From a virus: a DNA stretch of 25,165 bases. The notes beneath the pieces are model-generated. The model searched no databases. It was given only the letters and a program-made list of their open reading frames with translations, and had not been told where the DNA came from. Each line of letters starts with the position of its first letter. The first letter of the stretch is position 1. Positions 12,510 through 21,954 of the stretch are shown here, one piece after another. Position numbers and translations under genes: made by a program. The DNA is taken from positions 1-25,165 of the IMG/VR virus record IMGVR_UViG_3300031830_000007. One strand, written 5' to 3'.

Positions 12510-13094
12510 TCAGTCCTCCCTGATCTGCAGTTGTCCTGCCGGGATCCGCAGCTGGTCGCCGCTCAACATTTCGCGGAATACCAGCAACGTCGCCCAGAAC
12601 CACGCATTGCCACCGGTGCTCGCATCCCAAATCGTCACCAGCGCGATCTGCCCCCAGTCAGCTGTGGCTACCGGGAAGGTAATATCGGTGCCATTCGATT
12701 TCGTGTCCGATGATGTTGCTGGGAAGTTCGTCGTGTTGTTCGTCACCGCGACGCGTGCGTAACCACCACCGGATATCTCTGCGGGGAACGTTCCTGCTTC
12801 GAGAAAGTTCGTGGCTTCCGTCCAGACCGCTGATCCGTCGTTGACCGTCGCGTTATCCGTATCCGGCCAGTTCGGCTCGGATGCCCCTGACGTACCCGCT
12901 GTCGTGCAGCGATAGATGCGGTTCGGAGTTGATGTTGTCGGGGTCACGAACTGGCCAACCGAATAGGCCTGGTTCGGTCGCCACCGCGGCACTGCGTGCA
13001 GACCAATGTGCCACGTCGAAGGAACGGTCTGGGAAGCGCCGAAGAGGACGTTCAGCACACGGGTTTCGCCAGCATTGGTCTTCGAGCCAGGCAT
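12510..13094 (-). CDS. Gp80-like tail protein with inserted carbohydrate-binding-like segment (194 aa)
   Basis: The outer parts match a common phage tail-protein pattern. The N-terminus has TNAGETRVLNVLFGA and TWHIGLHAVP. The C-terminal half continues with EISGGGYARVAVTNN, ITFPVATADWGQIALVTIWD and a final SGDQLRIPAGQLQI. Between them (residues about 38-95) lies a segment with YSVGQFVTP, then IYRCTTAGTSGASEPNWP and VNDGSAVWTE. This is the pattern of small CBM5/12-like phage modules. It therefore probably lies at the tail tip or fibre and contacts saccharides. ATG 13094 is taken although its GAGGTGG site is somewhat distant. The gene sits between the distal tail protein and the tail tip. Confidence 0.84.
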   Translation of the reverse strand: MPGSKTNAGETRVLNVLFGASQTVPSTWHIGLHAVPRWRPNQAYSVGQFVTPTTSTPNRIYRCTTAGTSGASEPNWPDTDNATVNDGSAVWTEATNFLEAGTFPAEISGGGYARVAVTNNTTNFPATSSDTKSNGTDITFPVATADWGQIALVTIWDASTGGNAWFWATLLVFREMLSGDQLRIPAGQLQIRED

Positions 13095-13139
13095 TTGTGC
13101 ACCACCACCTCGTTCTCCAGTGAGCTATCGCACGCCTAC

Positions 13140-13967
13140 CTACGCATACGTATCATACCAGGTTATCGTTATGGTCGCAGCAGGGCAACCAGAGGCGGAC
13201 AAGATGTTCGCTGTCGGTTCTAGGCGAAGTATTGTCGCCTGGAGCGAGCCGACAACCAGTGCAGGTGTCACGTCATTCCATGTGGTTCCCCCATCGCTCG
13301 ATTCCAAGACAATCCATCTTCCAGCCAGAATGCGCAACCGATGGCGATCCGTTGAGCCAACCCGATTGACTGTCACGCGCTCACCAGTCACGTAGTTTTC
13401 GATCGTCGGTGAGGCGTAACCGTTTGCTGCAGTTGCGACAATATCGATCGTGAGATCCTTGACAGGGAGATTGCCAGAGATGCGCACGATATGCATGCCG
13501 TTTCCCGGCAGTACCACCGACGATGCTGATTGTGCCATCCAGTCCGAAAGCCGCCGAAAGGTCAGCGCTACTGAGAAGTGGCGCAAGTTCTCGACACCGA
13601 ACGTCGTTGTCGCTAAGCCCATCGGCCGAACATAAGCCCAGTAATGGTTGCCCAAGGCATCCCGCACCCATAGTCGACCACGACCGATTCTCGCCAGCTT
13701 GCTGCGCATATCCATGTACTGCTGCCAGGCGTCTTGTGCATCCTGGCCGACAATGACGAAGCGGATCGTTTCTTCGGTTGCGCCACGTGGTGCCGGTCGC
13801 GTCCCGAGAAGGTCAAACGCATAGTCCGCCAGTGGCACGTCGGCAAACGCTGTTCGGAGCTCACCCCCTGTCTCCCATTCCATGGCATATGTCGGGAACG
13901 TGATAACGATGTCGCCAGCTAGGCTCTCCAAACGGATAGGCCATCCCGGATACGCAGCCATGCTCAT
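13140..13967 (-). CDS. Distal tail protein, Dit-like (275 aa)
   Basis: Position is the main argument: in siphophages the gene right after the tape measure usually encodes the distal tail (hub) protein. The content fits. There is an N-terminal beta-rich domain, a central segment with GVENLRHFSVALTFRRLSDW, and a C-terminal beta sandwich-like half ending in ATITITWYDT. ATG 13967 overlaps the tape-measure stop by 4 nt (ATGA), so translation is coupled; an in-frame ATG at 13961 is possible. The protein would form the hexameric ring joining the tail tube to the tip complex. The predicted fold is inferred from context and strand-rich composition. Confidence 0.8.
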   Translation of the reverse strand: MSMAAYPGWPIRLESLAGDIVITFPTYAMEWETGGELRTAFADVPLADYAFDLLGTRPAPRGATEETIRFVIVGQDAQDAWQQYMDMRSKLARIGRGRLWVRDALGNHYWAYVRPMGLATTTFGVENLRHFSVALTFRRLSDWMAQSASSVVLPGNGMHIVRISGNLPVKDLTIDIVATAANGYASPTIENYVTGERVTVNRVGSTDRHRLRILAGRWIVLESSDGGTTWNDVTPALVVGSLQATILRLEPTANILSASGCPAATITITWYDTYA

Positions 13968-16900
13968 CGCAGCCCCCTGCGCCGCAGCTCTTGCGCGATC
14001 AGGTAGCCGATGTCGTGGACGACACGATTCGCTTGCTCTTCGTCATGCGCATTGATCGTCACTGGCCCGTGGAAATTGATATCGACGTCGATTCCCCCAC
14101 CGACCGCACCTGCTGCGGCAATATCCCTTGCGGGCACGACGTATTCTGGCCCCCGTTCCCCGAAAAGGTATCGGCTGCCAGAAAAGAGACCCGCACCGAT
14201 GACCGGTTCGCGCAGCAAGCCACCGGCACCGAAGGCAATGTACTTGCGTGGATCGACCGGTATCCCGTGCTCGCGGATCTCGAAGTGCAGGTGATCACCG
14301 GTCGAGTATCCCGTGCTGTCAACGGTGCCGATCTGCTGCTTGCCAGCTATTTGTTGGCCAACTGACACCAGAATGCGTTCCAAGTGTGCATAGTACGTCG
14401 TCAAGTCACCCTTGTGTGCGAGGATGACCAGGTTGCCGTAACCGCCTGCCGACCAACCGGCAAACGTCACTGTCCCGCGCCGTGCGGCGTACACCGGGGT
14501 GCCGCGCGCAGCGGCAAGGTCGATACCGCTATGCGGCTTGCCACCGTACGCACCAGACTTGGCGAACTCCGTCCAGCCGAATTCCTGTGTGATGACGTAG
14601 TGCTCCAGTGGCCGGTACCACTTGTCATCCAGTTTGGATTCTAGCTTCTTCAGAAGATCCCTGACGAAATCCCTGATCCAGCCGAGCACACGTTCGCGCA
14701 GGACAGACGCGATACTGCCTGCCCAGCCGGACGTGTCGATGTTGAAGAACGACGTCAACTGACTGACGACCCAGTCGGCACCCTTCGAGAGCCACTCTTC
14801 GAGAATTTCTGCCGCTGTGCCGACCACCGAGGATACGGTGGACACGATCGTGTCAATGAGGCCACCCATCGGCTGGAAACCGGGTGCATCGACTGCGTGT
14901 TGCATGAAGCGCGCCGTGACGTCAGCCGGTAACACCTTTGCTCCGCGCGGCAAAAGAACCAGCTCTGGACCCTCTTCGCCAACAAGCGCCAAGCCACCAG
15001 GGTGATAATCAGTGCCCTCGGCATACGCGCGTACACCGCGACTGTAACCCGGTATGCGTGGAATATCTGTCCAGTAAATGTTCCGCAGGTAATCGATTCC
15101 GAGCTTTTCACCGACCCAGCGCAACGCCGCAGCGATGGCGCGCTCCACGGCATTGAAAGCGTCGATCAGCGCGTTGAGCGGAGCGATCGCGAAGTTGTAT
15201 GCGGAACCCAGGATGGACTCGATGTTGTCGCGAAACGTCTTGAACGGCCATTCTAGAGCATCGTAGATTCCCTGCTTGAGTCCTTCGAAGAAGCGCTTCA
15301 GTTGCTCCCAAATGGACGTCGCCTTATTCCAGACCTCGTCCCAAATGCGTGCGGCCGTGTCGCGCAGCTTTTCAAACGGCCACTTGAGCGCATCCAGCAT
15401 AGCCTGCTTGGCATCCTCGAAGTGCCGCTTCAAATCGTCCCAGATCGTGGTCGCTTTCCTCTTGATCTCGTCCCACAAGTCCGCCAGCTTGTCCCGAGTC
15501 TCGGTCACCTTCTGTAGGGCGGTATCTTTGAGACCGGTGACTCTTTCGATGACAAAGGTCTTGATGCGCTCCCAGATCTCCTGCACCTTCGTCAGGATAG
15601 CGTTCCAGCGCTCTTCCAGCGCGGCGCGCAGGTCGGAGATGAGATCCTTGCCCCGCGCAATAAGTTCGGTCACCCTGCCGATGACGGTATCCTTGACGGA
15701 AGTCCAGATGTTTGTCACTGTGTTCAGGATGCTCTGCCAGATGCCGACCAGGCGATCCCGCAACCCGGTAATGATGCTGATGATCTTTTCGACCAGATCG
15801 GGAATCAACGAGCGGCCGACCAGCCAGTCATAGATCTTGCGGAAGATACCGGTGACGATGTCCCAGATTTTGCCGAGGACCGCTGCGAGGCTACCTACCA
15901 GGCCGCCGAGGATACCGAGAATCGCTTCCTTGAATCCTTCGACGATCTGCTTCGCCCCGTCCCATGCGCGCTGCCAGTCACCGGTGAAGACGCCGACCAG
16001 GACATTGACCAGACCCATGATGACGTTGGCGACACCTTCGATAATCCTGAGACCGGCCTGAATCCCCTCGAAGAACAGTTTAACGATCAGCGGCAGCAGT
16101 ATCTGAACCACCTCAGCCAGCAGGCGGAACGCTACCAGCAAGGCTCCGCCGACAATCCCAGCGATGACCCCTAGCGCCGGCGCGACCGCTGCGAACGTTT
16201 CCTTGAGCTGCTGCCAGGTCGGGCCCAGCTCGTCGCGAATGACCGTCGCCGTGTCCTTGAAGGCTTGCTTGATGCTGTCAAAGGCGGGCGCGAGCATGTT
16301 TTTGATGAAGCCAGCGACCGTCTCGATCGTCCCGCGGTTTTCCTCGAACAGTCGGAACAGCGTTTCCAGTGGTTTCTGTAGCGGCCCCAACGACTTCTCG
16401 GGGTCCAATGCGCCTGCCACGACGGCCGAGCGCAGCTCACTCAGTGCTTCGCCGAGATGGCGACGGGCCTCGACAGCTAGAGCATCCCAATCAATGCCGC
16501 CGATCAGGTTCTTCAGCCAGTTGAAGAGGTGCTCTGCCCCACCGGTGAGCGCACCCCAAGCCGACGCAAGCGCATCGCCTGCAGTCTGCGCCACCTCTCC
16601 CCAGTTCACCTGGTCGAAGAGCTTAACGAGCCATTCCGCGATTCGGTCGGCTACCTCAGTTACGACGCTCCAGGCCGTCGCTAGCGCTGTCGCTGCGTCC
16701 TGCGCGACCTGTTGCCAGTCGATGGACGCGAACCAGCTAAGTACCGCCCCGATCAGTTTGACTTCGGTGGACAGCACCGCGACCAGCAAGTCACCGATCG
16801 TGCGCCCAAGTTCACCCCAGTCGATTTGGTTGAAGGTATCCACGAGCCACCGGTAGAGGCGGTCGAGGCCGGTAGTGATCGCCCCCCAAGCGGCCAGGAG

Positions 16901-19900
16901 CGCGTCTTGTGCTTGCTGTGCGACCTGGGCCCAGTCGATGGAGGTGAAAAAGTCGAGGAACCAGGCGAAGAGGCGGCCGACCGGAGCAGCGACCGCTGCC
17001 AGTGCACTGGTAAACAGGTCGATGGCAGTGGAAGCCACCGCGCTCCAGTCAATCTCGGTCAGCTTGTTCCAAAGCTTTGTTCCCAGTTCGACTAGCGCCG
17101 TGCCAAGCGCGGATAAGCCTTCGCTGATCGTCTTGCCGACCTCAGACCAGTCCACCTGCTTGATGGCGTTGACGATGTTCTGACCCAGCTGTAGGAAAGC
17201 CCCGCCGAGCGACTTCAGGATGTCGCCGCCGACATCGAAGAGGGTTCGGATACCGCCAACCAGCCCCTGCTCGCTGAACGCCTGCTGGATAGCCTGAAGG
17301 CCTTCCAAGATCTGTTTGGCAACGGGCACGAAGATGTCACGAATGCCGAACCAGTTCTTGGAGAAGGCCTGCCACACCAAGGTAACGAGATTGACGAAAC
17401 CCCAGAAGCCGCCGAAAAGACCTTGGAAGAGGCCGGTGACGATGAGCATCGGCGCCTTGAGAGCGGCGAAGCCGAGTTGTAGCGCTCCCAGGCCAACGGA
17501 CAACGCCTTGATGGGGTTCAGGACGGACATGAATATCCCGACCAAAGATCCGAACCCGCTGGCAATCCCGCCAGCTACTTGGCCGATGCGCGTAAACCAT
17601 CCAACGACGCCACCCAGGACAGCTAGCCAGTTGACAGAAGTAATGACGCCAATGATCGTGCGCCATGCTGCGACGATAGCAGCAGTAGCGCGCTGGATCC
17701 CTGGCATGGACTTTATGAAGCCGCTTATCGCATTGATGACTGTCGAGAACGCTTTGGTTACGATTTGCGGAAAGCTGCGTATCGCGCTGATCGCTGCCGA
17801 AAACGCAGCCGTTACCGCGCCACCGAAGGTCTTCAGCCACCCGACGATGGTGTTCAGGATGGCCGCCCAGTTTCCGGTCGCGATCGCACCGATAGCGGTA
17901 CGCAGCGCTCCAAAAACACTGCCGACCACGCCCTGGATCTTTGGAAACAGCGCCAGGAGACTGCCTATCGCTGTGGTTACTGCCGAGAATGCCTTTGTTG
18001 CGAGTCCACCGAGTTGCGATAGCCACCCGGTGATGGTACCCAGGATGGCCGACCAACCTCCAGCAGCGATCGCACCAACAGCTGTACGCAACGCTCCGAA
18101 TATGCTGGCCACCGCGCCTTGGATCTTCGGTAGAAGTGCCAAGAACTTCCGTATCGCGCCAGCGGCCGCCGAGAACTCCTTCTTTACAGTTTGACCGAAT
18201 TGCAATAGGGTTGTGCGGATTTTCCCCAGGGTAGTTTTCAGTTGTCCGGTCGCGACAGCGCCAGCGATCGCACGCAGCGCGCCAACAATGACGTACAGAA
18301 CCTCGGCGGCGCGCTGTGTCGCACCATACACCAGGAGACTCACCGCGCTGGCAGTTGCTGTGAAACCCTTCTGCACGGCACCCAGCATTGGTATCAACGC
18401 TGCGAAGGCACCAATGACTTGACCGCTGAGCACTTTGGCGAGGGCAACGTTATACGCAATCGCCGGGGCCAGTGCGACATTGAGGTTCTGCAACAGGGCG
18501 GTGAACGGCAGCATGGCAGCGCGCAAACCGAGGAACGCGACGCCGAGCGTTGTTGCGGTGATCACGAAGCGAGAGACAAGACCTGCCACCTCAGTGAAGA
18601 ATGGAGCGAACGGTTGGACTGCCTGCATGATGCGCTGGCGCGTCTCAGCAGCGATACGCTCGAACCGCTTCCGCTGCTCCTCGGCTTGCTCGAACACCGA
18701 TGGGTCGGCTAGCGTCCACTGGGTTGCCATCTCCATGGATGACTCTTGTGCCTGCTTGCCGATTTGCTGTAGCGATTCGCGCAATGCGTCGTAACCAGCA
18801 GCGAGCGCTTCGACCTTCTTCGACCATTCCTCGACCAGGTCGCGCTGCCGCGCAGTGATCTCGGCAATCTTCGCGTGCTCCTCGCGCAGCTTCTTGAGAT
18901 TCTCGATGTGCGCGCCCATCGCTTGCTGTGCTTCGGCGAAGGTCATGGCCTTCCCGGCGCCCAGCGCTTCGTCAGCCATCTTCCGGAGCTGCTCGCGTAG
19001 GGGCTCGACCTTGAGCTCGCGCTCCAGGTCGACCTTCTTTGCCTGCGCCTCCAATCGGCGGATCTCGTTTTCAACGCCCCTTATCTCTTCTTCTGGAGCA
19101 CCGGCCAGAATCAGCTCCACCCTACGGAGTTCGAGCTGTTTGATCTGCTTTTCGAGTTGCCTCAGTTGCTCAATGTAGGGCTGCTCTTCTGCCAGCGGTG
19201 CTTCGACTAAGTCACGGATAGCCCGTTCTGTATTGCGGATAGCCGACTCAACGTCGCGCAGCAACCGCTCGTATTCGCGCAGGACAGCCTGCTGTTCGCG
19301 CAGTGCTGTGCGCGCATCGTCGAGGGCACTGCCGTAGCGCTTGATCGCTTCTTTGAAGTCTTCGGCACTCGCGCGACCTGACGCGATCTGGCGAGCCAGT
19401 TCGCGCACCTCCATCGCAGACTTGGACGCTGCCCCTGGCAGGAGCGACTCCATAACACCAGTCGCGCGGCGTAGGACTTCTTCAGCATACGCCGAACGCC
19501 TGGCTAGCTCGTCCAATCCACTGGTGTCGACGACGAACGGTGTGGTGACGATGTCCTGAATAGCGCGACGCAGGATATTGAACGCACCAGCTGCGGCGAT
19601 AGCGGGAACCCGCATCTTCTCCAGTCCGTCGCGTGTCCGTGAGGACTGGTTCTGTAGTTCTGCCAGCTGGTTGCGCAACTCATCGATAGCGTTACGCAAC
19701 TCGTCCATCGCATTGCGCAACGCATCGGCTTGGTCTTCCAGTGCTGCAACGACCGCTTGTTGCTGCTCGACCAGTCGCTGCCAATACTCTTGTTCTCTTC
19801 GCAAGTTAGCCAGTTCACTGGCAAATTCAGAGACGCGGCGGATCGCTTCACCGAACGACAGCGCTTGGTTCAGGCCAAGCGCGGCATTGGCTGCCTCCTC

Positions 19901-21604
19901 CAGCTGTTCCCGGAGTGGGCCGATGTTCAGGTCGCGCTCGAGATCGACCATCTCGGCCCGCTTGCTCAGAATTTCGATCTTTGTCGTTAGCTCATCGATG
20001 AACGCAGCAGGTACTCCGGAGAACTCGAGGCGCAGTTTTTGCAAGCGCAGCCGTTTGATCTCGCGGTCGTACTGCTTCAGTTGGTCGAGAAAAGGAAGTT
20101 CTTCAGTCAGCTTGGCGCGAGCGAGGTCCCTGATTGCACTTTCCAGTTCGCGTATGCGGTCGGTGACCCGGCGCAAGTTATCCCGGTACTCGTCCAGGAT
20201 CTTGCGCTCGCGCCTGAGCTGCATCTCGATGTTTCGTAGCTGGATACCAAGGGTGCGTAGCTCGATCTGCAATAGCCGGATCTGGATACGGATCGCTTCG
20301 ATCTGCCCCGTTACGCTGCCCAAGTCGTCGAATGAATCAATGATCTGGCCTACACCGTTTTCGACGTCATCGACGAGCGACGGCGAGTGACGAGCGAACG
20401 GGTTGATCCACTGCAGCGCTTCATAAATAGCCTGACCCAGGGCCAACGCGAACGACGCTGCTTCGTAGAGCGCGTCGCGAAGCACGCCAACGAAGCCGTA
20501 AAGGCCAGCCACGACGACCTGCACGGCTCCATTGACCTTCGCTGCCCAATCGGTCAACAGCGCCTCACTGGACACGAAATTGCCGATCTCGACCAGTGCA
20601 TCGCGAAATGCCTGGAATAGCGGTTGGAACCCTTGTGCGAGGAAAAACTGGATCCCTTCGCGGACGGCCTCTATTGCTCCCGTCCACGTCCGCATAATCG
20701 TGTCGCTCATGTCGCCAAGGCGGTTCTCCGACCAGGCGACCAGACCTTCGATGAACGTCTGGGCATCGACTTGGCGCTTCTCGACCATTTCCATGGCCTG
20801 CGCCACAGAAACACCCAGGGTGTCGGCCAGGATCTGCCACGCCGGTATACCAGCATTGGTCAGCTGTCGCATCTCCTCACCGACCACCTTGGTGCGTTGT
20901 GCCATCTGGAACAACGCCAGCGAGACGCGTTCGAAGACGGCTGCCGAACCACCGAAGGCAGCAGTGATGTTGACGATCGCGCCCAAGATGCGCGGTAGCG
21001 CTTCAGCCGGGGCTCCCGAAGCAGCAAGATAGTTCAGCGCTTTCGCAAGATCTTGAATCCCGTAAGGGGATTTGGCCGCAAGCGAGACAAGATAGGACAG
21101 AACTTGGTTCGCCTTTTCGACCGAACCGTACAGCGTCGTCAGCCGGATCTGCAGCAGTTCAAGGCTCGCGTTGAGATCGAATACCGATTCACGCCATGTC
21201 GTGAACACCGAACCGGCGACCTGCAGGGCCTTCAAGGCGACACCGAACTCTAGCGTAATGAGCATGACGCGACCGATGCGCGTGCTCATGGTGCTGAAGA
21301 TGCCGCCCAGGTCGACCATCTCTTCGGCGACGGTCACCGCGGTCTTCTGCACGTGCTGCAGCGAACTACTGAGGGACTGGATCTGCGGTGCAGCACCGCG
21401 TGCCGCCGCACCAGCTCGCTGCGTCGCCTGGCCGAACGACTCCATGGCCTGGGCGCCACGCAGTGCACTGGCGGCCGCGCGGTTCGTGGCCTCCATACCG
21501 GACATGAAATTCTTGATCGCTTCCTGTGTCCGGCCCAGTGCCTGCTCAACACCTTGCGCTTGCGCCTGAATCAGCACCTTGAGCTTCGCGAGCGTGTCCG
21601 CCAC
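13964..21604 (-). CDS. Tape measure protein with C-terminal M23 peptidase (2546 aa)
   Basis: Residues 1-400 hold a tape-measure N-terminal domain (for example LQIRLTTLYGSVEKANQVLS). Residues about 435-950 are coiled coil in two homologous halves. Hydrophobic and repeat regions follow to about 1900, then Trp-rich helical repeats to about 2130. The C-terminal part has two glycine-rich segments, VGEEGPELVLLPRG and FGERGPEYVVPARD. Between these lies an M23/LytM peptidase (about 2335-2457) with His2358-x3-Asp2362, and HLHFE giving His2438 and His2440. The protein sets tail length and is ejected; the peptidase would cut host peptidoglycan during DNA entry. At about 0.15 nm per residue the tail would be near 380 nm if fully used. 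The start is GTG 21604, 10 nt after AAAGGAGG. Confidence 0.96.
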   Translation of the reverse strand: MADTLAKLKVLIQAQAQGVEQALGRTQEAIKNFMSGMEATNRAAASALRGAQAMESFGQATQRAGAAARGAAPQIQSLSSSLQHVQKTAVTVAEEMVDLGGIFSTMSTRIGRVMLITLEFGVALKALQVAGSVFTTWRESVFDLNASLELLQIRLTTLYGSVEKANQVLSYLVSLAAKSPYGIQDLAKALNYLAASGAPAEALPRILGAIVNITAAFGGSAAVFERVSLALFQMAQRTKVVGEEMRQLTNAGIPAWQILADTLGVSVAQAMEMVEKRQVDAQTFIEGLVAWSENRLGDMSDTIMRTWTGAIEAVREGIQFFLAQGFQPLFQAFRDALVEIGNFVSSEALLTDWAAKVNGAVQVVVAGLYGFVGVLRDALYEAASFALALGQAIYEALQWINPFARHSPSLVDDVENGVGQIIDSFDDLGSVTGQIEAIRIQIRLLQIELRTLGIQLRNIEMQLRRERKILDEYRDNLRRVTDRIRELESAIRDLARAKLTEELPFLDQLKQYDREIKRLRLQKLRLEFSGVPAAFIDELTTKIEILSKRAEMVDLERDLNIGPLREQLEEAANAALGLNQALSFGEAIRRVSEFASELANLRREQEYWQRLVEQQQAVVAALEDQADALRNAMDELRNAIDELRNQLAELQNQSSRTRDGLEKMRVPAIAAAGAFNILRRAIQDIVTTPFVVDTSGLDELARRSAYAEEVLRRATGVMESLLPGAASKSAMEVRELARQIASGRASAEDFKEAIKRYGSALDDARTALREQQAVLREYERLLRDVESAIRNTERAIRDLVEAPLAEEQPYIEQLRQLEKQIKQLELRRVELILAGAPEEEIRGVENEIRRLEAQAKKVDLERELKVEPLREQLRKMADEALGAGKAMTFAEAQQAMGAHIENLKKLREEHAKIAEITARQRDLVEEWSKKVEALAAGYDALRESLQQIGKQAQESSMEMATQWTLADPSVFEQAEEQRKRFERIAAETRQRIMQAVQPFAPFFTEVAGLVSRFVITATTLGVAFLGLRAAMLPFTALLQNLNVALAPAIAYNVALAKVLSGQVIGAFAALIPMLGAVQKGFTATASAVSLLVYGATQRAAEVLYVIVGALRAIAGAVATGQLKTTLGKIRTTLLQFGQTVKKEFSAAAGAIRKFLALLPKIQGAVASIFGALRTAVGAIAAGGWSAILGTITGWLSQLGGLATKAFSAVTTAIGSLLALFPKIQGVVGSVFGALRTAIGAIATGNWAAILNTIVGWLKTFGGAVTAAFSAAISAIRSFPQIVTKAFSTVINAISGFIKSMPGIQRATAAIVAAWRTIIGVITSVNWLAVLGGVVGWFTRIGQVAGGIASGFGSLVGIFMSVLNPIKALSVGLGALQLGFAALKAPMLIVTGLFQGLFGGFWGFVNLVTLVWQAFSKNWFGIRDIFVPVAKQILEGLQAIQQAFSEQGLVGGIRTLFDVGGDILKSLGGAFLQLGQNIVNAIKQVDWSEVGKTISEGLSALGTALVELGTKLWNKLTEIDWSAVASTAIDLFTSALAAVAAPVGRLFAWFLDFFTSIDWAQVAQQAQDALLAAWGAITTGLDRLYRWLVDTFNQIDWGELGRTIGDLLVAVLSTEVKLIGAVLSWFASIDWQQVAQDAATALATAWSVVTEVADRIAEWLVKLFDQVNWGEVAQTAGDALASAWGALTGGAEHLFNWLKNLIGGIDWDALAVEARRHLGEALSELRSAVVAGALDPEKSLGPLQKPLETLFRLFEENRGTIETVAGFIKNMLAPAFDSIKQAFKDTATVIRDELGPTWQQLKETFAAVAPALGVIAGIVGGALLVAFRLLAEVVQILLPLIVKLFFEGIQAGLRIIEGVANVIMGLVNVLVGVFTGDWQRAWDGAKQIVEGFKEAILGILGGLVGSLAAVLGKIWDIVTGIFRKIYDWLVGRSLIPDLVEKIISIITGLRDRLVGIWQSILNTVTNIWTSVKDTVIGRVTELIARGKDLISDLRAALEERWNAILTKVQEIWERIKTFVIERVTGLKDTALQKVTETRDKLADLWDEIKRKATTIWDDLKRHFEDAKQAMLDALKWPFEKLRDTAARIWDEVWNKATSIWEQLKRFFEGLKQGIYDALEWPFKTFRDNIESILGSAYNFAIAPLNALIDAFNAVERAIAAALRWVGEKLGIDYLRNIYWTDIPRIPGYSRGVRAYAEGTDYHPGGLALVGEEGPELVLLPRGAKVLPADVTARFMQHAVDAPGFQPMGGLIDTIVSTVSSVVGTAAEILEEWLSKGADWVVSQLTSFFNIDTSGWAGSIASVLRERVLGWIRDFVRDLLKKLESKLDDKWYRPLEHYVITQEFGWTEFAKSGAYGGKPHSGIDLAAARGTPVYAARRGTVTFAGWSAGGYGNLVILAHKGDLTTYYAHLERILVSVGQQIAGKQQIGTVDSTGYSTGDHLHFEIREHGIPVDPRKYIAFGAGGLLREPVIGAGLFSGSRYLFGERGPEYVVPARDIAAAGAVGGGIDVDINFHGPVTINAHDEEQANRVVHDIGYLIAQELRRRGLR
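16485..17152 (-). repeat. Seven tandem (D/N)W repeats in the tape measure
   Basis: Residues 1485-1706 contain DW or NW at the start of seven consecutive units of 34-38 residues, for example IDWSAVASTAIDLF, IDWAQVAQQAQDAL and IDWQQVAQDAATAL. Later Trp residues recur within the units (AFAWFL/YRWLV/LSWF-like). The units are periodic helical segments, as expected for a ruler. Confidence 0.9.
17585..18130 (-). repeat. Second tape-measure repeat family (KIQG units)
   Basis: Residues about 1159-1340 contain PKIQGAVASIFGALRTAVG, then 62 residues later PKIQGVVGSVFGALRTAIG, then a diverged PGIQRATAAIVAAWRTIIG about 80 residues on. Each is followed by a W-x(1-2)-(A/V)-(I/V)-L and GW(L/F) pattern. The units are hydrophobic and distinct from the (D/N)W family. 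Confidence 0.85.
18890..20167 (-). repeat. Duplicated coiled-coil module in the tape measure
   Basis: Residues about 490-590 and 795-895 align without gaps at an offset of 305 residues. Anchors are AIRDL (490 and 795) and DLERDLNIGPLREQL against DLERELKVEPLREQL (554 and 859), followed by LSFGEA against MTFAEA. This is an internal duplication of a coiled-coil block. Confidence 0.88.
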
Positions 21605-21621
21605 CGGTGCCTAGCCTCCTT

Positions 21622-21954
21622 TTAGCGATCAAAGTAGGCAGCGAGTGCCCCCATGGTGGCCTTGATCTTGCGAGCCAGCTCTTCCTCGTCCGGATCCGTG
21701 GTATCCCACCGTGGCCAGAAGTCTTTCAGTCGATACGGTCGCTTGCCTTTCGGTCGGTGGATATTGGCCAGCATCGCCGCCAACAGGACAGCGCGCCAGT
21801 CGTCCCGATCGCGCCCGATCGGGTCGATCCGGTCATAGGCCATCCACTCGGCGAATTCACGCGCAGAAATCTCGCGCTGGGCACGGGCAACCGACATACC
21901 CAGCGCGAGCGCCAGCTTGAACCAGAATCGCCGTTCAGGCCGTCTCTTCAGTGC
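21622..21954 (-). CDS. Tail assembly chaperone, T-frame made by frameshift (about 110 aa extension)
   Basis: The frame encodes ALKRRPERRFWFKLALALGM followed by a DUF4035/gpT-like region (SAREFAEWMAYDRIDPIGRD) and a charged end. Sequence upstream of the internal ATG at 21897 is clearly protein-like, and the pattern (R)RFWFKLALALGM followed by the FAEW region is typical of the distal part of fused tail chaperones. I therefore infer it is not started independently but reached from the upstream chaperone by a +1 shift at 21955-21958, giving a fusion of about 236 residues. Tail chaperone pairs before the tape measure gene use this in many siphophages (gpG/gpGT). The frame ends 17 nt before the tape-measure start. 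Independent start at ATG 21897 (91 aa) is the alternative. Confidence 0.85.
   Translation of the reverse strand, partial: ALKRRPERRFWFKLALALGMSVARAQREISAREFAEWMAYDRIDPIGRDRDDWRAVLLAAMLANIHRPKGKRPYRLKDFWPRWDTTDPDEEELARKIKATMGALAAYFDR

Noticed and set aside
21622-21897. T frame as an independent gene from ATG 21897
   Set aside because: The protein-like sequence continues upstream of this ATG to the frameshift window, and there is no good ribosome binding site right before 21897; kept as an alternative only.
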